A DNA stretch of 64,000 bases from Bacteroidales bacterium (GTDB taxonomy: Bacteria > Bacteroidota > Bacteroidia > Bacteroidales > VadinHA17): contig JARKQN010000059.1 in NCBI GenBank assembly GCA_029974835.1, positions 1-64,000 on the forward strand, written 5' to 3'. Below, piece after piece: positions 34,895 to 45,282 of this stretch. Each line of letters begins with the position of its first letter. Within the stretch, counting starts at the first letter, position 1. The notes under the pieces are model-generated. The model did not search any database. It was not told where the DNA came from and saw only the letters and a list, made by a program, of their open reading frames with translations. The position numbers and the translations under genes are program-made.

Positions 34895-36199
34895 ATGAGA
34901 GTACTGATGTTCGGCTGGGAATTCCCTCCCCATATTTCAGGAGGCCTTGGTACGGCGAGTTACGGCCTTACCAGGGGCATGACTTCCCTTAAGGATATGG
35001 AGGTCATCTTCGTGGTGCCGAAGGCATGGGGAGACGAAGATCAGTCGGCCGTGCGACTCATCGGGGCAAACAATATTCCGGTGGCATACCGCAGAATATC
35101 TTACCGGGGTTTTACACGCGAAGTCGAGAAAATTGAAGTCAGGTCCGAGATAATCCCTTATACCGATCCCGAAGAATTCTGGAAGATCACAAGGAGGAAA
35201 GAGGCGGCCGGTCAAAGAATACTCGTACGGACAGATAATAAGGGAAAGATAGAATTCTCGGGCCGCTATAACGGCAACCTTCTCGAAGAAATATACAATT
35301 ATTCGGTAGTTGCAGCCGTGATAGCCTCCGAAGAGAATTTCGACATAATCCATGCCCACGACTGGCTGGCCTACCCGGCCGGCATAGCCGCCAGTCAGGT
35401 TTCGGGCAAACCGCTTGTCATACATGTTCACGCAACCGATTTTGACCGCAGCGGCGGAAACGTCAACCCTGAGGTTTACAGGATAGAGAAGCAGGGAATG
35501 GATGCTGCTGCCAGAATAATTACCGTCAGCAACCTTACACGCGATATCGTTATCAGCAAATACAATATCGACCCGGCAAAAGTTGAAACCGTCTATAATG
35601 CCGTTGAACCCGTTGATGTTACGGAGCAACTCCAGGTGAACAAGGGTTTCGATGAAAAAGTGGTCACATTCCTGGGAAGAATCACCCTGCAGAAGGGTCC
35701 GGAATACTTTATTGAGGCTGCCAACAAGGTCCTGAAAGTGATGAAGAATGTCAGGTTCGTGATGGCAGGTTCGGGCGACATGATGGAAAGAATGATGCGC
35801 CGTGCCGCAGCACTCAGAATTACCGACAGATTCCATTTTACTGGATTCCTGAGAGGCCGCGACGTCTTTACAATGCTGGCAATGAGCGATGTTTATATAA
35901 TGCCTTCCGTTTCGGAACCTTTCGGCATTTCACCCCTTGAGGCAATGCTATCCAACGTGCCTGTAATAATAAGCAAACAGTCGGGAGTGGCAGAAATCCT
36001 TACCCATGCGGTTAAGGTCGACTTCTGGGATATCGATGCCATGGCTGATGCCATTTACGGAATACTTACATATCCGGCTCTTTCCGGAGAATTTATCAGA
36101 AACGGCAGGGAAGAGGTTATACGGATAAAATGGGAAAACTCTGCACGTCACGTCAGGGAAATATATGAGGAAGTACTTGGGAAAAACAAAAGTCATTAA
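34895..36199 (+). CDS. GT4 glycosyltransferase, glycogen-synthase-like
   Basis: The 434-residue enzyme has a GT-B fold. MLMFGWEFPPH-type start with SGGLGTASYGLTRGM, IIHAHDWLAYPAGI and the C-terminal PSVSEPFGISPLEAMLSNVP are typical of GT4 alpha-glucosyltransferases of the glycogen/maltose-1-phosphate group. The donor could be UDP- or ADP-glucose and the product an alpha-1,4-glucan or its precursor. It is 2 bases before the GH57 gene and presumably acts with it. The precise reaction is an inference from the cluster. Confidence 0.82.
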   Translation: MRVLMFGWEFPPHISGGLGTASYGLTRGMTSLKDMEVIFVVPKAWGDEDQSAVRLIGANNIPVAYRRISYRGFTREVEKIEVRSEIIPYTDPEEFWKITRRKEAAGQRILVRTDNKGKIEFSGRYNGNLLEEIYNYSVVAAVIASEENFDIIHAHDWLAYPAGIAASQVSGKPLVIHVHATDFDRSGGNVNPEVYRIEKQGMDAAARIITVSNLTRDIVISKYNIDPAKVETVYNAVEPVDVTEQLQVNKGFDEKVVTFLGRITLQKGPEYFIEAANKVLKVMKNVRFVMAGSGDMMERMMRRAAALRITDRFHFTGFLRGRDVFTMLAMSDVYIMPSVSEPFGISPLEAMLSNVPVIISKQSGVAEILTHAVKVDFWDIDAMADAIYGILTYPALSGEFIRNGREEVIRIKWENSARHVREIYEEVLGKNKSH

Positions 36200-36201
36200 A
36201 T

Positions 36202-37893
36202 ATGAGCGCCGCTGGTAAAAAGGTAATCTGCCTGTTTTTTGAGGTGCACCAGCCCTTCAGGCTGAAAAGGTACCGGTTCTTTGATCTTGGTCATGATCAT
36301 TATTATTATGATGATTATACCAATGAATCAATCCTACGCAAAGTCGCCGAAAGGTGTTACCTCCCGGCAAATAAAATTATTCTTGACCTTATAAATAAAC
36401 ATAAAGGCAAATTTAAGGTGGCATTCTCCGTATCCGGTATCCTTATCGACCAGCTCCGCCTTTATGCACCTGAAGTGCTCGACTCTTTCAGGAAACTTGC
36501 CGAAACAGGAAGCGTTGAATTCCTTGCCGAAACACAGGCTCACTCGCTCGCTTCGCTTAAAAGCCGCGCCGAGTTTGAGAAACAGGTAAATAACCATGTC
36601 GGGCTTGTTAAAGAGTTCATAGGATACGATCCGCAGTCATTCCGCAACACAGAAATGATCTATTCCGATCAGATGGGAGCCTGGGTCGCGGATATGGGAT
36701 TTAAGGCAATGCTCACGGAAGGTGCCAAACACATTCTCGGATGGAAAAGCCCGAACTTTCTCTACTGCAATACAATAAACCCGAGGCTGAAGGTGCTCCT
36801 CCGCAATTTTGTGCTGAGCGACGACATAGCTTTCAGGTTTTCAAACAGGAGCTGGAACGAATGGCCCCTGACTGCCGATAAATACGCTTTATGGCTCGAA
36901 AAAATATCAAAAAAGTCCGAGCTTGTCAACATATTCATTGATTATGAAACTTTCGGTGAGCATAATTCCGCGGAGTCTGGAATATTTGATTTCCTTGAAC
37001 ATATGCCCGCCGCCATTCTGAAGAAGACTCCTTTCAGGTTCATGACACCGACTGAAATATCAAAAACACTTCAGCCGGTGGCCGCAATAAGCGTGCCTTC
37101 CCCGATATCGTGGGCCGATGAGGAGAGAGACCTGACGGCCTGGCTCGGAAACGAGCTGCAGAGTGCCGCTTTCGAAAAACTTTATGAACTGGAAGAAAGG
37201 GTCTACAGGTGCAATTCGGATCAGATATTCAAAGACTGGACCTACCTGCAGTCGAGTGATCACTTTTATTACATGAGCACCAAATTCTTTTCTGACGGAA
37301 TAGTGCATACCTACTTTAATCCTTATGACAACCCGTACGAGGCTTTCATGAACTATATGAATGTGCTGAGCGATTTTGAAATAAGATTAAACAGGATATG
37401 CAATACATCTGAACAGGAACTGGCCATGATCAGAGTCCGGGAACAGATAAAGGAAAAGGATGAAATCATCCGGAAACAGGAAAAGGAAATTGAAACGCTC
37501 AGGTCAAAATTGCAGAAACTTACCGGAACTGCCGGGAAAACAACCGGAAAAGAAAAAAAATCCAAAGAAACAGTGAAAAAATCCGGTACTGAAAAGAAAA
37601 CCAGGTCGCTTGCCGAGATTGCTGCCGAAGCTATTGCCAAATCGAAGATTGTTAAGACAAAAACAGAAGCAAAAAAGAAACCCGTGAAAGCAGGTGCGGC
37701 AAAAAAGAGTGTAAAGGCCGGAGCCAGTAAGAAAAGCACTGCCGGTAAAACAGCCGCGAAAAAAGAAGTTCCGGCAAAAAAAGCCGGCCCGCGAAAAACA
37801 ACCGTTAAGAAAACTGCATCAAAAAAAACAGGGGCAGCAGCAACAAAAACAGCAACAGGAAAAAAAACCACGGGCGCAAAAAAGAGTAAATAA
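36202..37893 (+). CDS. GH57 alpha-amylase-like enzyme with coiled-coil and Lys/Ala-rich tail
   Basis: Residues 1-400 form a GH57 catalytic barrel: CLFFEVHQPFRLKRYRFFD at the start, FRNTEMIYSDQM with Glu151 as candidate nucleophile, and NIFIDYETFGEH with Asp248 as candidate acid/base. A short coiled coil (about 403-441) follows. A low-complexity tail of about 122 residues then consists almost entirely of Lys, Ala, Thr, Gly and Ser, resembling histone H1 or Hc1 tails. Such a tail is not part of usual GH57 enzymes. Binding to an acidic polymer is conceivable but unproven. There is no signal peptide, so the enzyme should be cytoplasmic. Confidence 0.85.
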   Translation: MSAAGKKVICLFFEVHQPFRLKRYRFFDLGHDHYYYDDYTNESILRKVAERCYLPANKIILDLINKHKGKFKVAFSVSGILIDQLRLYAPEVLDSFRKLAETGSVEFLAETQAHSLASLKSRAEFEKQVNNHVGLVKEFIGYDPQSFRNTEMIYSDQMGAWVADMGFKAMLTEGAKHILGWKSPNFLYCNTINPRLKVLLRNFVLSDDIAFRFSNRSWNEWPLTADKYALWLEKISKKSELVNIFIDYETFGEHNSAESGIFDFLEHMPAAILKKTPFRFMTPTEISKTLQPVAAISVPSPISWADEERDLTAWLGNELQSAAFEKLYELEERVYRCNSDQIFKDWTYLQSSDHFYYMSTKFFSDGIVHTYFNPYDNPYEAFMNYMNVLSDFEIRLNRICNTSEQELAMIRVREQIKEKDEIIRKQEKEIETLRSKLQKLTGTAGKTTGKEKKSKETVKKSGTEKKTRSLAEIAAEAIAKSKIVKTKTEAKKKPVKAGAAKKSVKAGASKKSTAGKTAAKKEVPAKKAGPRKTTVKKTASKKTGAAATKTATGKKTTGAKKSK

Positions 37894-37916
37894 ATTAAGG
37901 TAACATTGAAAAGATA

Positions 37917-40900
37917 ATGAAAACAGAACTATTATTTGAAACAAGCTGGGAGGTCTGTAACAAGGTCGGAGGTATACATACTGTAATTTCTACAAAGGCT
38001 CTGAACATTGTAAATGAGCTGGGCGATAATTATATTCTTATTGGACCGGATGTATGGAGAGAGGACAGTTCAAACCCCGAATTTATCCAGGATGACATAA
38101 TATGCAATGACTGGAGAACAAGAGCACTTGCAGAGGGCTTAAAGGTGAGAATCGGAAGATGGAATATAGCGGGAAAACCACTTGTTTTTCTTATAGATTT
38201 TACTCCCTATTTCGGGCAGCAGAATGAAATCTTCGCCCGTTTCTGGGAAACATACAAGCTCGACAGCATTTCGGGCCAGTGGGATTACATTGAGCCCGCC
38301 CTGTTTGGATATGCCGCCGGCAAGGTTATTGAAAGTTATACAACTTTTTATCACGACCATCATGATATTGTTGCACAGTTCCACGAGTGGATGACGGGGA
38401 CAGGCGTACTTTACCTTAAGAAACATGCTCCGTGGATTGCCACAGCCTTTACGACACATGCAACAGTACTTGGACGCTGCATAGCAGGGCACGGTAAACC
38501 GCTATACGGCAAACTTGAGGAATACAACCCCGTTCAGATGGCAAGGGAATTCAACGTGATCGCCAAACAGTCGCTAGAGAAAATTACTGCTGCCGAGGCA
38601 GATGTTTTCACTACCGTAAGCGAGCTAACGGCAAGGGAGTGCACCCAGTTCCTGGGCAAAAATGTGGACATGGTGACCCCAAACGGTTTCGAAGACTCAT
38701 TTGTTCCGGGAGAAGCCGAATTCGACGGAAAAAGAGAAGCAGCGCGTGAAAAACTTATCAGAGTGTCGGAAGCCCTGCTCGGATACAAACCAGACAGCAA
38801 TACATTCTTCATTTCAACCAGCGGAAGATATGAATTCCGTAACAAGGGAATGGACATTTTTATTGATTCACTTGCCGAACTAAATAAAAATGAAAACATA
38901 AAACGGGAATGTATTGCCTTCATCCTTATACCTGCTTACCATAAAGGACCACGTCAGGATATTGCCGAATTCCTGAACGGAAACGCTCCCCTTCCGCAGG
39001 GAGACAAGTATCTTACACATAATCTTCATTACCCCGATTCTGATATGGTGCTGAAGAGACTTTCAGAAAAAGGCCTCTTTAATAACCATACAGATAAGGT
39101 AAAGGTCATTTTTGTACCTTCTTACCTGAACGGAAATGACGGTATCTTCAACATGCCTTACTATGATCTCCTGATAGGTTTCGATCTTACCGTTTATCCT
39201 TCCTATTATGAGCCATGGGGCTACACTCCCCTCGAAAGCCTTATGTTTCACATCCCTACAGTGACAACAACTCTCTCGGGCTTCGGGTTGTGGGTAAAAG
39301 ATAATTTCAGGGATCCCGACGGAGGAATTGCCGTAATAAACCGAACCGACACAAATGAGGCAGAAGTAACCAGGGCCATAAGCGAATTCGCTTCCGGACT
39401 GATTTCGGCAACGAATGAGAAAACAGACGAAGCAAGGAGAAAGGCGTTTGAAATATCCCGCATTGCGATGTGGGACTCCTTTGTCAGCTATTACTATAAA
39501 GCTTACGACAAGGCCCTTACAGGCAGCCTGGAACGCAGAAACGAACCCAGGGAGTTCGTTAAAATGGTGGAGGCTCCCGTACTCGAAATCAGAAAACCTC
39601 ACCAGATACCGGTTTGGAAGAGTATCTATGTGCAAAGTGATGTGCCTGAACGCCTTGCCTCTCTTAAAGAGATGGCCGGCAATCTGTGGTGGTCATGGAA
39701 CATCGAGGCTGAAAACCTCTTTAAAAGAATGGACCCGTCCCTGTGGGATGAGGTGGGCCATAATCCAAAACTGCTGATTGAAAAAATAGATTATAAACGG
39801 CTCCTTGTCCTCGGAGAAGACGAAAGTTTCCTTGCCGAGGCCGACAGGGTCTACGGAATCTTCAAAGATTACATGTCGAGGCCGCCCGACAACACCAGAC
39901 CCTCTGTGGCTTATTTCAGCATGGAATTCGGAATACATCCGTGCCTTAAAATATATTCGGGCGGACTTGGAATTCTTGCAGGCGATTATCTGAAGGAAGC
40001 CAGCGATTCAAACTACAGGATCACGGGAATAGGCCTGCTTTACAGGTTTGGATACTTCAAGCAGAAACTCGGGCCCAAAGGCGAACAGCTGGCTGTTTAC
40101 GAGGCCGAGGAATTCAGCCATCTGCCGGTTACACCGCTGAAGGACAAAAACGGAAATCCGCTGGTGGTCTCACTTGCATGGCCCGGCCGTATTGTAAAGG
40201 TAAAAGTATGGGAGGCAAAGGTCGGAAAAGTGAGCCTGATACTTCTCGACACCGACTTTGAAGAGAACATCCCGGAGGACAGGTCAATAACTCATCACCT
40301 GTACGGCGGAGACAACGAAAACAGACTTAAACAGGAACTTGTTCTCGGAATAGGAGGGATGAGGGCCCTGGCGGCTCTTGGTATTAATCCTGACTTATAT
40401 CACAGCAACGAGGGTCATAGCGCTTTCATAAGCCTCGAAAGACTCAGGGTGATGATAAATGACCATCATCTTACATTCGATGAGGCACTCGAAGCGGTAC
40501 GTTCCTCAACACTCTTTACAACCCATACCCCGGTGCCGGCAGGGCACGACTCTTTCGAGGAAGACCTGCTGAGAAAATATATTTCACATTACCATTCACG
40601 ACTCAATATTTCATGGGACCGCCTTATGTCTCTCGGAAGATGCGAGTCGGATCACGACAGGAAATTCAATATGAGTTTTCTGGCAACAAGGATGTCGCAG
40701 GAAGTGAACGGAGTCTCAAAACTTCACGGTGAAGTAAGCAGGGATATGTTTAAGAAACTCTGGCCCGGTTATCTTAAGGAGGAGCTCTTTATAGGACATG
40801 TCACCAACGGAGTCCACTTTCCTACATGGCAGGCCCCTGAATGGCAGGAGCTTTACGGTGAAATTGCCGGCGACAGGCATTTTGACCAGACCGACAGGTC

Positions 40901-42140
40901 GCTTTGGGAGAAAATATACAACGTTGAAGACGCAAGAATCTATGAAATAAAGAAAAACCTCAAGAAGAAGCTTTTCTCAAATATCAGGAAAAAGCTGCAG
41001 GTAGAAATGATCGACAGGCATGTAAGCCCGAGGACTCTTCTGAATATCAGCACCCATCTCAATGAAAAAGCCCTCACAATAGGTTTTGCCAGAAGGTTTG
41101 CCACATACAAGAGGGCATACCTTCTTTTCAGGGATCTTGACAGGCTTGCCAGGATTGTCAATAACCCCGACCGGCCCGTTCAGTTCATTTATGCCGGAAA
41201 GGCGCACCCAAACGATGGAGGCGGCCAGGAGCTGATCAGGAGAATACACGAAATATCGCAGATGCCCCAGTTCACGGGAAAGGTTATCTTTCTCGAAAAC
41301 TATGATATTGAACTGGCCAAACAGCTTGTCCGCGGTGTCGACATATGGCTTAACACCCCGACACGTCCCCTTGAAGCCTCCGGTACCAGCGGTGAAAAAG
41401 CCGTTATGAACGGCACTCTTCACTTCAGCGTCCTCGACGGCTGGTGGGTTGAAGGTTATCATGCATTCGCAGGATGGGCATTGCCAAAGAAACGCACTTT
41501 CGAGAACCAGGACCTCCAGGATGACGTCGATGCCGAAACAATCTACAACATGCTGGAATATGAAATAATCCCGGCTTACTATTCCTTCAACAAGGACGGA
41601 ATACCCGTTGAGTGGATCAGTTACATCAAAAACTCAATGGCTAAAATTGCCCCCGAGTTTACAATGAAAAGGCAGATAGATGATTATTATGAGAAATACT
41701 ATGACAAATTGTGGATCAGAAGCAAACACATGTCCGCAAATTGTTTTGATAAAGCCCGGGAAATGGCTGCCTGGAAGAAAAAGATGGCAGAGGAGTGGGA
41801 TAAAATAGAAGTTCTGAACTATAAGTTTGAAAAACCGGGAGACAACTTTTACCGTTCGGGTCGGGACTATAAGGCAGAGATACTGCTTAATGTAAACAAT
41901 ATACCGAAAGAGAATGTAGGCGTGGAGTTTATCATTACACAGCCCTCGAAGACAGGTGAGCATGAATTTGTTGCAGGCAAGGAATTTTCACTGGTGAGCT
42001 GTAAAAGCGGCAAATGCCTGTACCGTACCAGTTTAACTCCGGAAAAGGCAGGCGCTTTTTCGTATGGGATACGGATATTCCCTAAACACCAGGATCTGCC
42101 GCATAAACAGGATTTTTACCTCCTGAGATGGATTGACTAA
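37917..42140 (+). CDS. Fused GT3 glycogen synthase and GT35 alpha-glucan phosphorylase
   Basis: The 1407-residue protein joins two enzymes. Residues 1 to about 545 form a eukaryotic-type GT3 glycogen synthase (ETSWEVCNKVGGIHTVISTK, TTHATVLGR, PSYYEPWGYTPLESL). From about 560 a DUF3417 segment (NLWWSWNIEAENLFKRMDP) leads into an alpha-glucan phosphorylase, with YFSMEFGIHPCLKIYSGGLG, SNEGHSAF and the PLP Lys region EASGTSGEKAVMNG. About 100 beta-rich residues close the chain. It would both elongate and phosphorolytically shorten glycogen. No frameshift or internal stop is seen. It ends overlapping the convergent glgB by 4 bases. Confidence 0.9.
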   Translation: MKTELLFETSWEVCNKVGGIHTVISTKALNIVNELGDNYILIGPDVWREDSSNPEFIQDDIICNDWRTRALAEGLKVRIGRWNIAGKPLVFLIDFTPYFGQQNEIFARFWETYKLDSISGQWDYIEPALFGYAAGKVIESYTTFYHDHHDIVAQFHEWMTGTGVLYLKKHAPWIATAFTTHATVLGRCIAGHGKPLYGKLEEYNPVQMAREFNVIAKQSLEKITAAEADVFTTVSELTARECTQFLGKNVDMVTPNGFEDSFVPGEAEFDGKREAAREKLIRVSEALLGYKPDSNTFFISTSGRYEFRNKGMDIFIDSLAELNKNENIKRECIAFILIPAYHKGPRQDIAEFLNGNAPLPQGDKYLTHNLHYPDSDMVLKRLSEKGLFNNHTDKVKVIFVPSYLNGNDGIFNMPYYDLLIGFDLTVYPSYYEPWGYTPLESLMFHIPTVTTTLSGFGLWVKDNFRDPDGGIAVINRTDTNEAEVTRAISEFASGLISATNEKTDEARRKAFEISRIAMWDSFVSYYYKAYDKALTGSLERRNEPREFVKMVEAPVLEIRKPHQIPVWKSIYVQSDVPERLASLKEMAGNLWWSWNIEAENLFKRMDPSLWDEVGHNPKLLIEKIDYKRLLVLGEDESFLAEADRVYGIFKDYMSRPPDNTRPSVAYFSMEFGIHPCLKIYSGGLGILAGDYLKEASDSNYRITGIGLLYRFGYFKQKLGPKGEQLAVYEAEEFSHLPVTPLKDKNGNPLVVSLAWPGRIVKVKVWEAKVGKVSLILLDTDFEENIPEDRSITHHLYGGDNENRLKQELVLGIGGMRALAALGINPDLYHSNEGHSAFISLERLRVMINDHHLTFDEALEAVRSSTLFTTHTPVPAGHDSFEEDLLRKYISHYHSRLNISWDRLMSLGRCESDHDRKFNMSFLATRMSQEVNGVSKLHGEVSRDMFKKLWPGYLKEELFIGHVTNGVHFPTWQAPEWQELYGEIAGDRHFDQTDRSLWEKIYNVEDARIYEIKKNLKKKLFSNIRKKLQVEMIDRHVSPRTLLNISTHLNEKALTIGFARRFATYKRAYLLFRDLDRLARIVNNPDRPVQFIYAGKAHPNDGGGQELIRRIHEISQMPQFTGKVIFLENYDIELAKQLVRGVDIWLNTPTRPLEASGTSGEKAVMNGTLHFSVLDGWWVEGYHAFAGWALPKKRTFENQDLQDDVDAETIYNMLEYEIIPAYYSFNKDGIPVEWISYIKNSMAKIAPEFTMKRQIDDYYEKYYDKLWIRSKHMSANCFDKAREMAAWKKKMAEEWDKIEVLNYKFEKPGDNFYRSGRDYKAEILLNVNNIPKENVGVEFIITQPSKTGEHEFVAGKEFSLVSCKSGKCLYRTSLTPEKAGAFSYGIRIFPKHQDLPHKQDFYLLRWID

Positions 42141-44164
42141 AGATCGGTTACCTTCCGCACAGGCTCTTTCTTAAAGACCAAAGCCGTGCGGGAGGGAAGA
42201 TACAGGAAAAGAAAGTAGGATTCTTTTATACCTGCTTTCTCACTTCTCTTTATGGCCCTGTATAATATTGAACGGTCTATTCTGTTGAATCCCCCGTAGG
42301 CGGGATCATCAGAATCGAGAACAATTCTGAATTTCCCCGTTACCGGAATCCCATAACCGGTATATGATGTAACCGGATGGAAGTTAAAAACAAACAACAG
42401 GTCGCCTCTCATATAGGCAATCACCTTATCGGCTGAGTTTTCAGTGATTCTTTTTATCACAGGTGCTCCCAGCAGTTTTCCTCCGTTGTCAAGTGCCAGC
42501 ATACTCCGGTCGAACTCTGCCAGCTGGTGATATTTAAGGTTTCTGTCCTTTACCAGCGACCATTGCCTTCGGGCATACTTGTAACTCCATTTATTGCCTT
42601 CCCTTGGGAAGTCGATCCATTCGGGATGCCCGAATTCGTTTCCCATAAAATTCAGGTACCCTCCTCCGGAGGTTGAAAATGTTATCAGCCTTATCATTTT
42701 ATGAAGGGCTATGCCGCGGTCGATATTCAGGTTATGGAACCAGATGTTCATGCCGGAATACATGTCGGCATCTATCATTCTGAAGATAAGTGTTTTATCG
42801 CCCACAAGCGCCTGGTCGTGCGATTCACAGTAAGAGATCACTTTTTCTTCGGGGCGGTGCTGGGACAATTCATGCATAAGAGCGCCCATGTCCCACGCCT
42901 CGTCGAATGTATCCTTTACCAGCTTAATCCAGTAGTCGGGCACCCCCATTGAAAGACGGTAGTCGAATCCGTATCCCATTCTGTCTGTCGGGGCGGCAAT
43001 ACCCGGCATGCCGCTCATTTCCTCTGCAACGGTTATCGCTCCCGGATTGAGATCGTGAATAAGCTTGTTGGCAAGAAACAGGTAGGCCAGTGCATCTTCA
43101 TCCTGCCCTCCGTCAAAATAGTCGGAGTATGAAACAAAATTCCGGCCGAGACCATGATCATAATAAATCATGCTGGTTACCCCGTCGAACCTGAAACCGT
43201 CGAACCGGTACTCTTCGAGCCAGTACCTGCAGTTGGAGAGCAGGAAATGCAGGACTTTGTTCTTTCCATAATTGAAGCACAGTGAATCCCATGCAATATG
43301 ATTCCTCCTGTCGCCGGTATGAAAGTACTGTCCGGGATCGCCGTCGAAAAGTCCAAGGCCTTCATTAATGTTTTTCACACTGTGTGAGTGTACCAGGTCC
43401 ATTATTACCCTAAGCCCGTAACCATGGGCCGTGTCAATAAGTTCCCGCAGATCGTCGGGCGTGCCGAAACGTGAAGAAACGGCGAAAAAGTTGGCAACGT
43501 GGTAGCCGAACGACCCGTAAAAGGGATGTTCCTGTATTGCCATCAGCTGGATGGTATTGTACCCGGTGGCGGCTATATAAGGTATAATATCGCTGGTAAA
43601 CTCCCTGAATGTGCTTATTGTCTCCTTTTCCGACGACATCCCCACATGGGCCTCGTAGATCAGAGGAGGAAGGCTGCTTCCCGGAAGAGTTTTATTTTTC
43701 CATTTGTATTTAACGGGAGGGTCCCACACTTCAGCAGAGAAAATCTTGGTTTTATCATCCTGTATCACCCTTACGGCATACGACGGAAGACGCTCTCCCT
43801 TGCCGCCTTTCCAGTGAACCGAAAGTTTATAGAGCTCTCCATGCTTCAGAATATCTTCTCCCATACAGATTTCCCAGTTGCCTTCCTCGTCTGTCATCCT
43901 GAGCTTGAATTCAGCCGACTCTTTCCAGCCGCTGAAAGGACCGATAAGGTAAATTTCCGTAGCACCGGGAGCCCATTCCCTGAATACCATTTTATTGCCT
44001 GAACGGTGCAGTCCGTAATAATGATGGCCAGCTGCAAAATCTGACAATGAACCATCTCCGGCGAGCTCTCTTTCCTTTGCGGTACACTTCAGGTACCTGC
44101 TCTCTATAATCCCTCTGTAAGGATTGAGCCATGGATCGGAATTATAAAAAGATTCTTTTTTCAT
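42137..44164 (-). CDS. glgB: 1,4-alpha-glucan branching enzyme, GH13
   Basis: The 675-residue protein has a CBM48 domain (FREWAPGATEIYLIGPFSGW) and a GH13 barrel. RVIMDLVHSH, GFRFDGVTSMIY (nucleophile Asp), ITVAEEMSGMPG (acid/base Glu) and YCESHDQALVGDKT form the four conserved regions. GYGFDYRLSMGVPDYWI indicates the eukaryotic-like GH13_8 subgroup. It introduces alpha-1,6 branches into glycogen. It faces the synthase-phosphorylase gene tail to tail, so the cluster is not one operon, yet it is functionally complete. Confidence 0.94.
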   Translation of the reverse strand: MKKESFYNSDPWLNPYRGIIESRYLKCTAKERELAGDGSLSDFAAGHHYYGLHRSGNKMVFREWAPGATEIYLIGPFSGWKESAEFKLRMTDEEGNWEICMGEDILKHGELYKLSVHWKGGKGERLPSYAVRVIQDDKTKIFSAEVWDPPVKYKWKNKTLPGSSLPPLIYEAHVGMSSEKETISTFREFTSDIIPYIAATGYNTIQLMAIQEHPFYGSFGYHVANFFAVSSRFGTPDDLRELIDTAHGYGLRVIMDLVHSHSVKNINEGLGLFDGDPGQYFHTGDRRNHIAWDSLCFNYGKNKVLHFLLSNCRYWLEEYRFDGFRFDGVTSMIYYDHGLGRNFVSYSDYFDGGQDEDALAYLFLANKLIHDLNPGAITVAEEMSGMPGIAAPTDRMGYGFDYRLSMGVPDYWIKLVKDTFDEAWDMGALMHELSQHRPEEKVISYCESHDQALVGDKTLIFRMIDADMYSGMNIWFHNLNIDRGIALHKMIRLITFSTSGGGYLNFMGNEFGHPEWIDFPREGNKWSYKYARRQWSLVKDRNLKYHQLAEFDRSMLALDNGGKLLGAPVIKRITENSADKVIAYMRGDLLFVFNFHPVTSYTGYGIPVTGKFRIVLDSDDPAYGGFNRIDRSILYRAIKRSEKAGIKESYFLFLYLPSRTALVFKKEPVRKVTDL

Positions 44165-44264
44165 TTCAGCCCGGGATAGAGGGTTAAAAATACAAAAATG
44201 ATGCGAACAGTGTCACGCGTTGCTCTTATTTGACAGAAACCGGCCAACACTTAAGCTACTTTAT

Positions 44265-44272
44265 TATTTTTG
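44265..44272 (+). promoter_or_regulatory. Promoter -7 box of ribF (TATTTTTG)
   Basis: TATTTTTG matches TAnnTTTG, 33 bases before the ATG at 44306. The in-frame TTG at 44270 falls inside this box, which argues against it being the start codon. Confidence 0.5.
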
Positions 44273-44305
44273 TCGTGCGAAGAGAGATTTCTTCCGGAAA
44301 ATAAA

Positions 44306-45241
44306 ATGAAGGTTCACCATAGCTATAAGAATCTTTCCATTGCAAGGCCTGTTGCAACCATCGGTACTTTCGACGGGGTTCACACCGGACACAGACATGT
44401 GCTCGGGGTGCTTAAAACCAGGGCGAAGGAAATGAAAGGCGAATCGGTTGTGATAACCTTCGAACCACACCCCGGAAAGATTATATCGGGCGAGGGGTTT
44501 ACACAATTACTTTTAACAACTACCGAAGAAAAAATATCACTTATTGAAGCTCTCGGAATCGATCACATGGTAATACTTAAATTCAGCAGGGCTCTCAGCA
44601 GGATGAATTCCGAAAGCTTCCTCGAACGAATCCTTGCAGACGGCATAGGGATACGGCATTTGCTGATTGGTTTCAATCACAGCTTCGGACATATGGGGTC
44701 GTTCAGCTACGATAAAATCAGCAGCCATGCATCCATGATGGGTATAACCTCCGAAATTCTGGATGCCAGGGAGGAGGGAGGTTCTGTAATCAGTTCCACC
44801 AGGATCAGGGAAGCCCTTGCCTCCGGCGACCTGGATCTTGCCAGCAATATGCTTGGGTACAGCTATTCTATTGACGGAAATGTGATAAGGGGAAAGGGAC
44901 TGGGCAGGAAGCTGGGTTATCCGACCGCAAATATAAAACCGGCATCTTCTGATAAGATTATCCCGGCCGACGGAGTTTACGCTGTGGAAGCAGTGGTAAA
45001 GGGAAAAATATTTCCTGCAGTAATGAGCATCGGCTTTAACCCGACCATTAATACAGCTAAACCAGAAAGAAGCCTCGAGGTCCATATCCCGGGTTTCACA
45101 GATGATATTTACGGAGAAAAAATAAGGGTTATCTTTAAATACCGCCTCCGCGGAGAAATGATATTTGAGTCCCGCACCGAACTTGCCCGCAGGATAAAAG
45201 ATGATATTCACAATGCAATGAAATTGTTGAGAAACGGGTAA
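44306..45241 (+). CDS. ribF: Bifunctional riboflavin kinase / FAD synthetase
   Basis: The 311-residue enzyme phosphorylates riboflavin to FMN and adenylylates it to FAD. The N-terminal nucleotidyltransferase domain has [26 protein letters not shown] and STRIREAL. The C-terminal kinase domain has [26 protein letters not shown] and [10 protein letters not shown] place the start at the ATG at 44306 ([18 protein letters not shown]), since the upstream in-frame TTG lies in the promoter. Confidence 0.94.
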   Translation: MKVHHSYKNLSIARPVATIGTFDGVHTGHRHVLGVLKTRAKEMKGESVVITFEPHPGKIISGEGFTQLLLTTTEEKISLIEALGIDHMVILKFSRALSRMNSESFLERILADGIGIRHLLIGFNHSFGHMGSFSYDKISSHASMMGITSEILDAREEGGSVISSTRIREALASGDLDLASNMLGYSYSIDGNVIRGKGLGRKLGYPTANIKPASSDKIIPADGVYAVEAVVKGKIFPAVMSIGFNPTINTAKPERSLEVHIPGFTDDIYGEKIRVIFKYRLRGEMIFESRTELARRIKDDIHNAMKLLRNG

Positions 45242-45251
45242 CACTTTTTAC

Positions 45252-45259
45252 TATCTTTG
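45252..45259 (+). promoter_or_regulatory. Promoter -7 box of ahcY (TATCTTTG)
   Basis: TATCTTTG matches TAnnTTTG, 24 bases before the ahcY ATG. TTG at 45227-45229 is a possible -33 element (22-base gap). Confidence 0.55.
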
Positions 45260-45282
45260 CAGATCGAAATAAAGGAAAAGAA

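Noticed and set aside
37353-37871. Long minus-strand ORF rich in Phe, Val and Ala
   Set aside because: It is the antisense of the Lys/Ala-rich GH57 tail; low-complexity coding sequence often leaves an open frame on the other strand.
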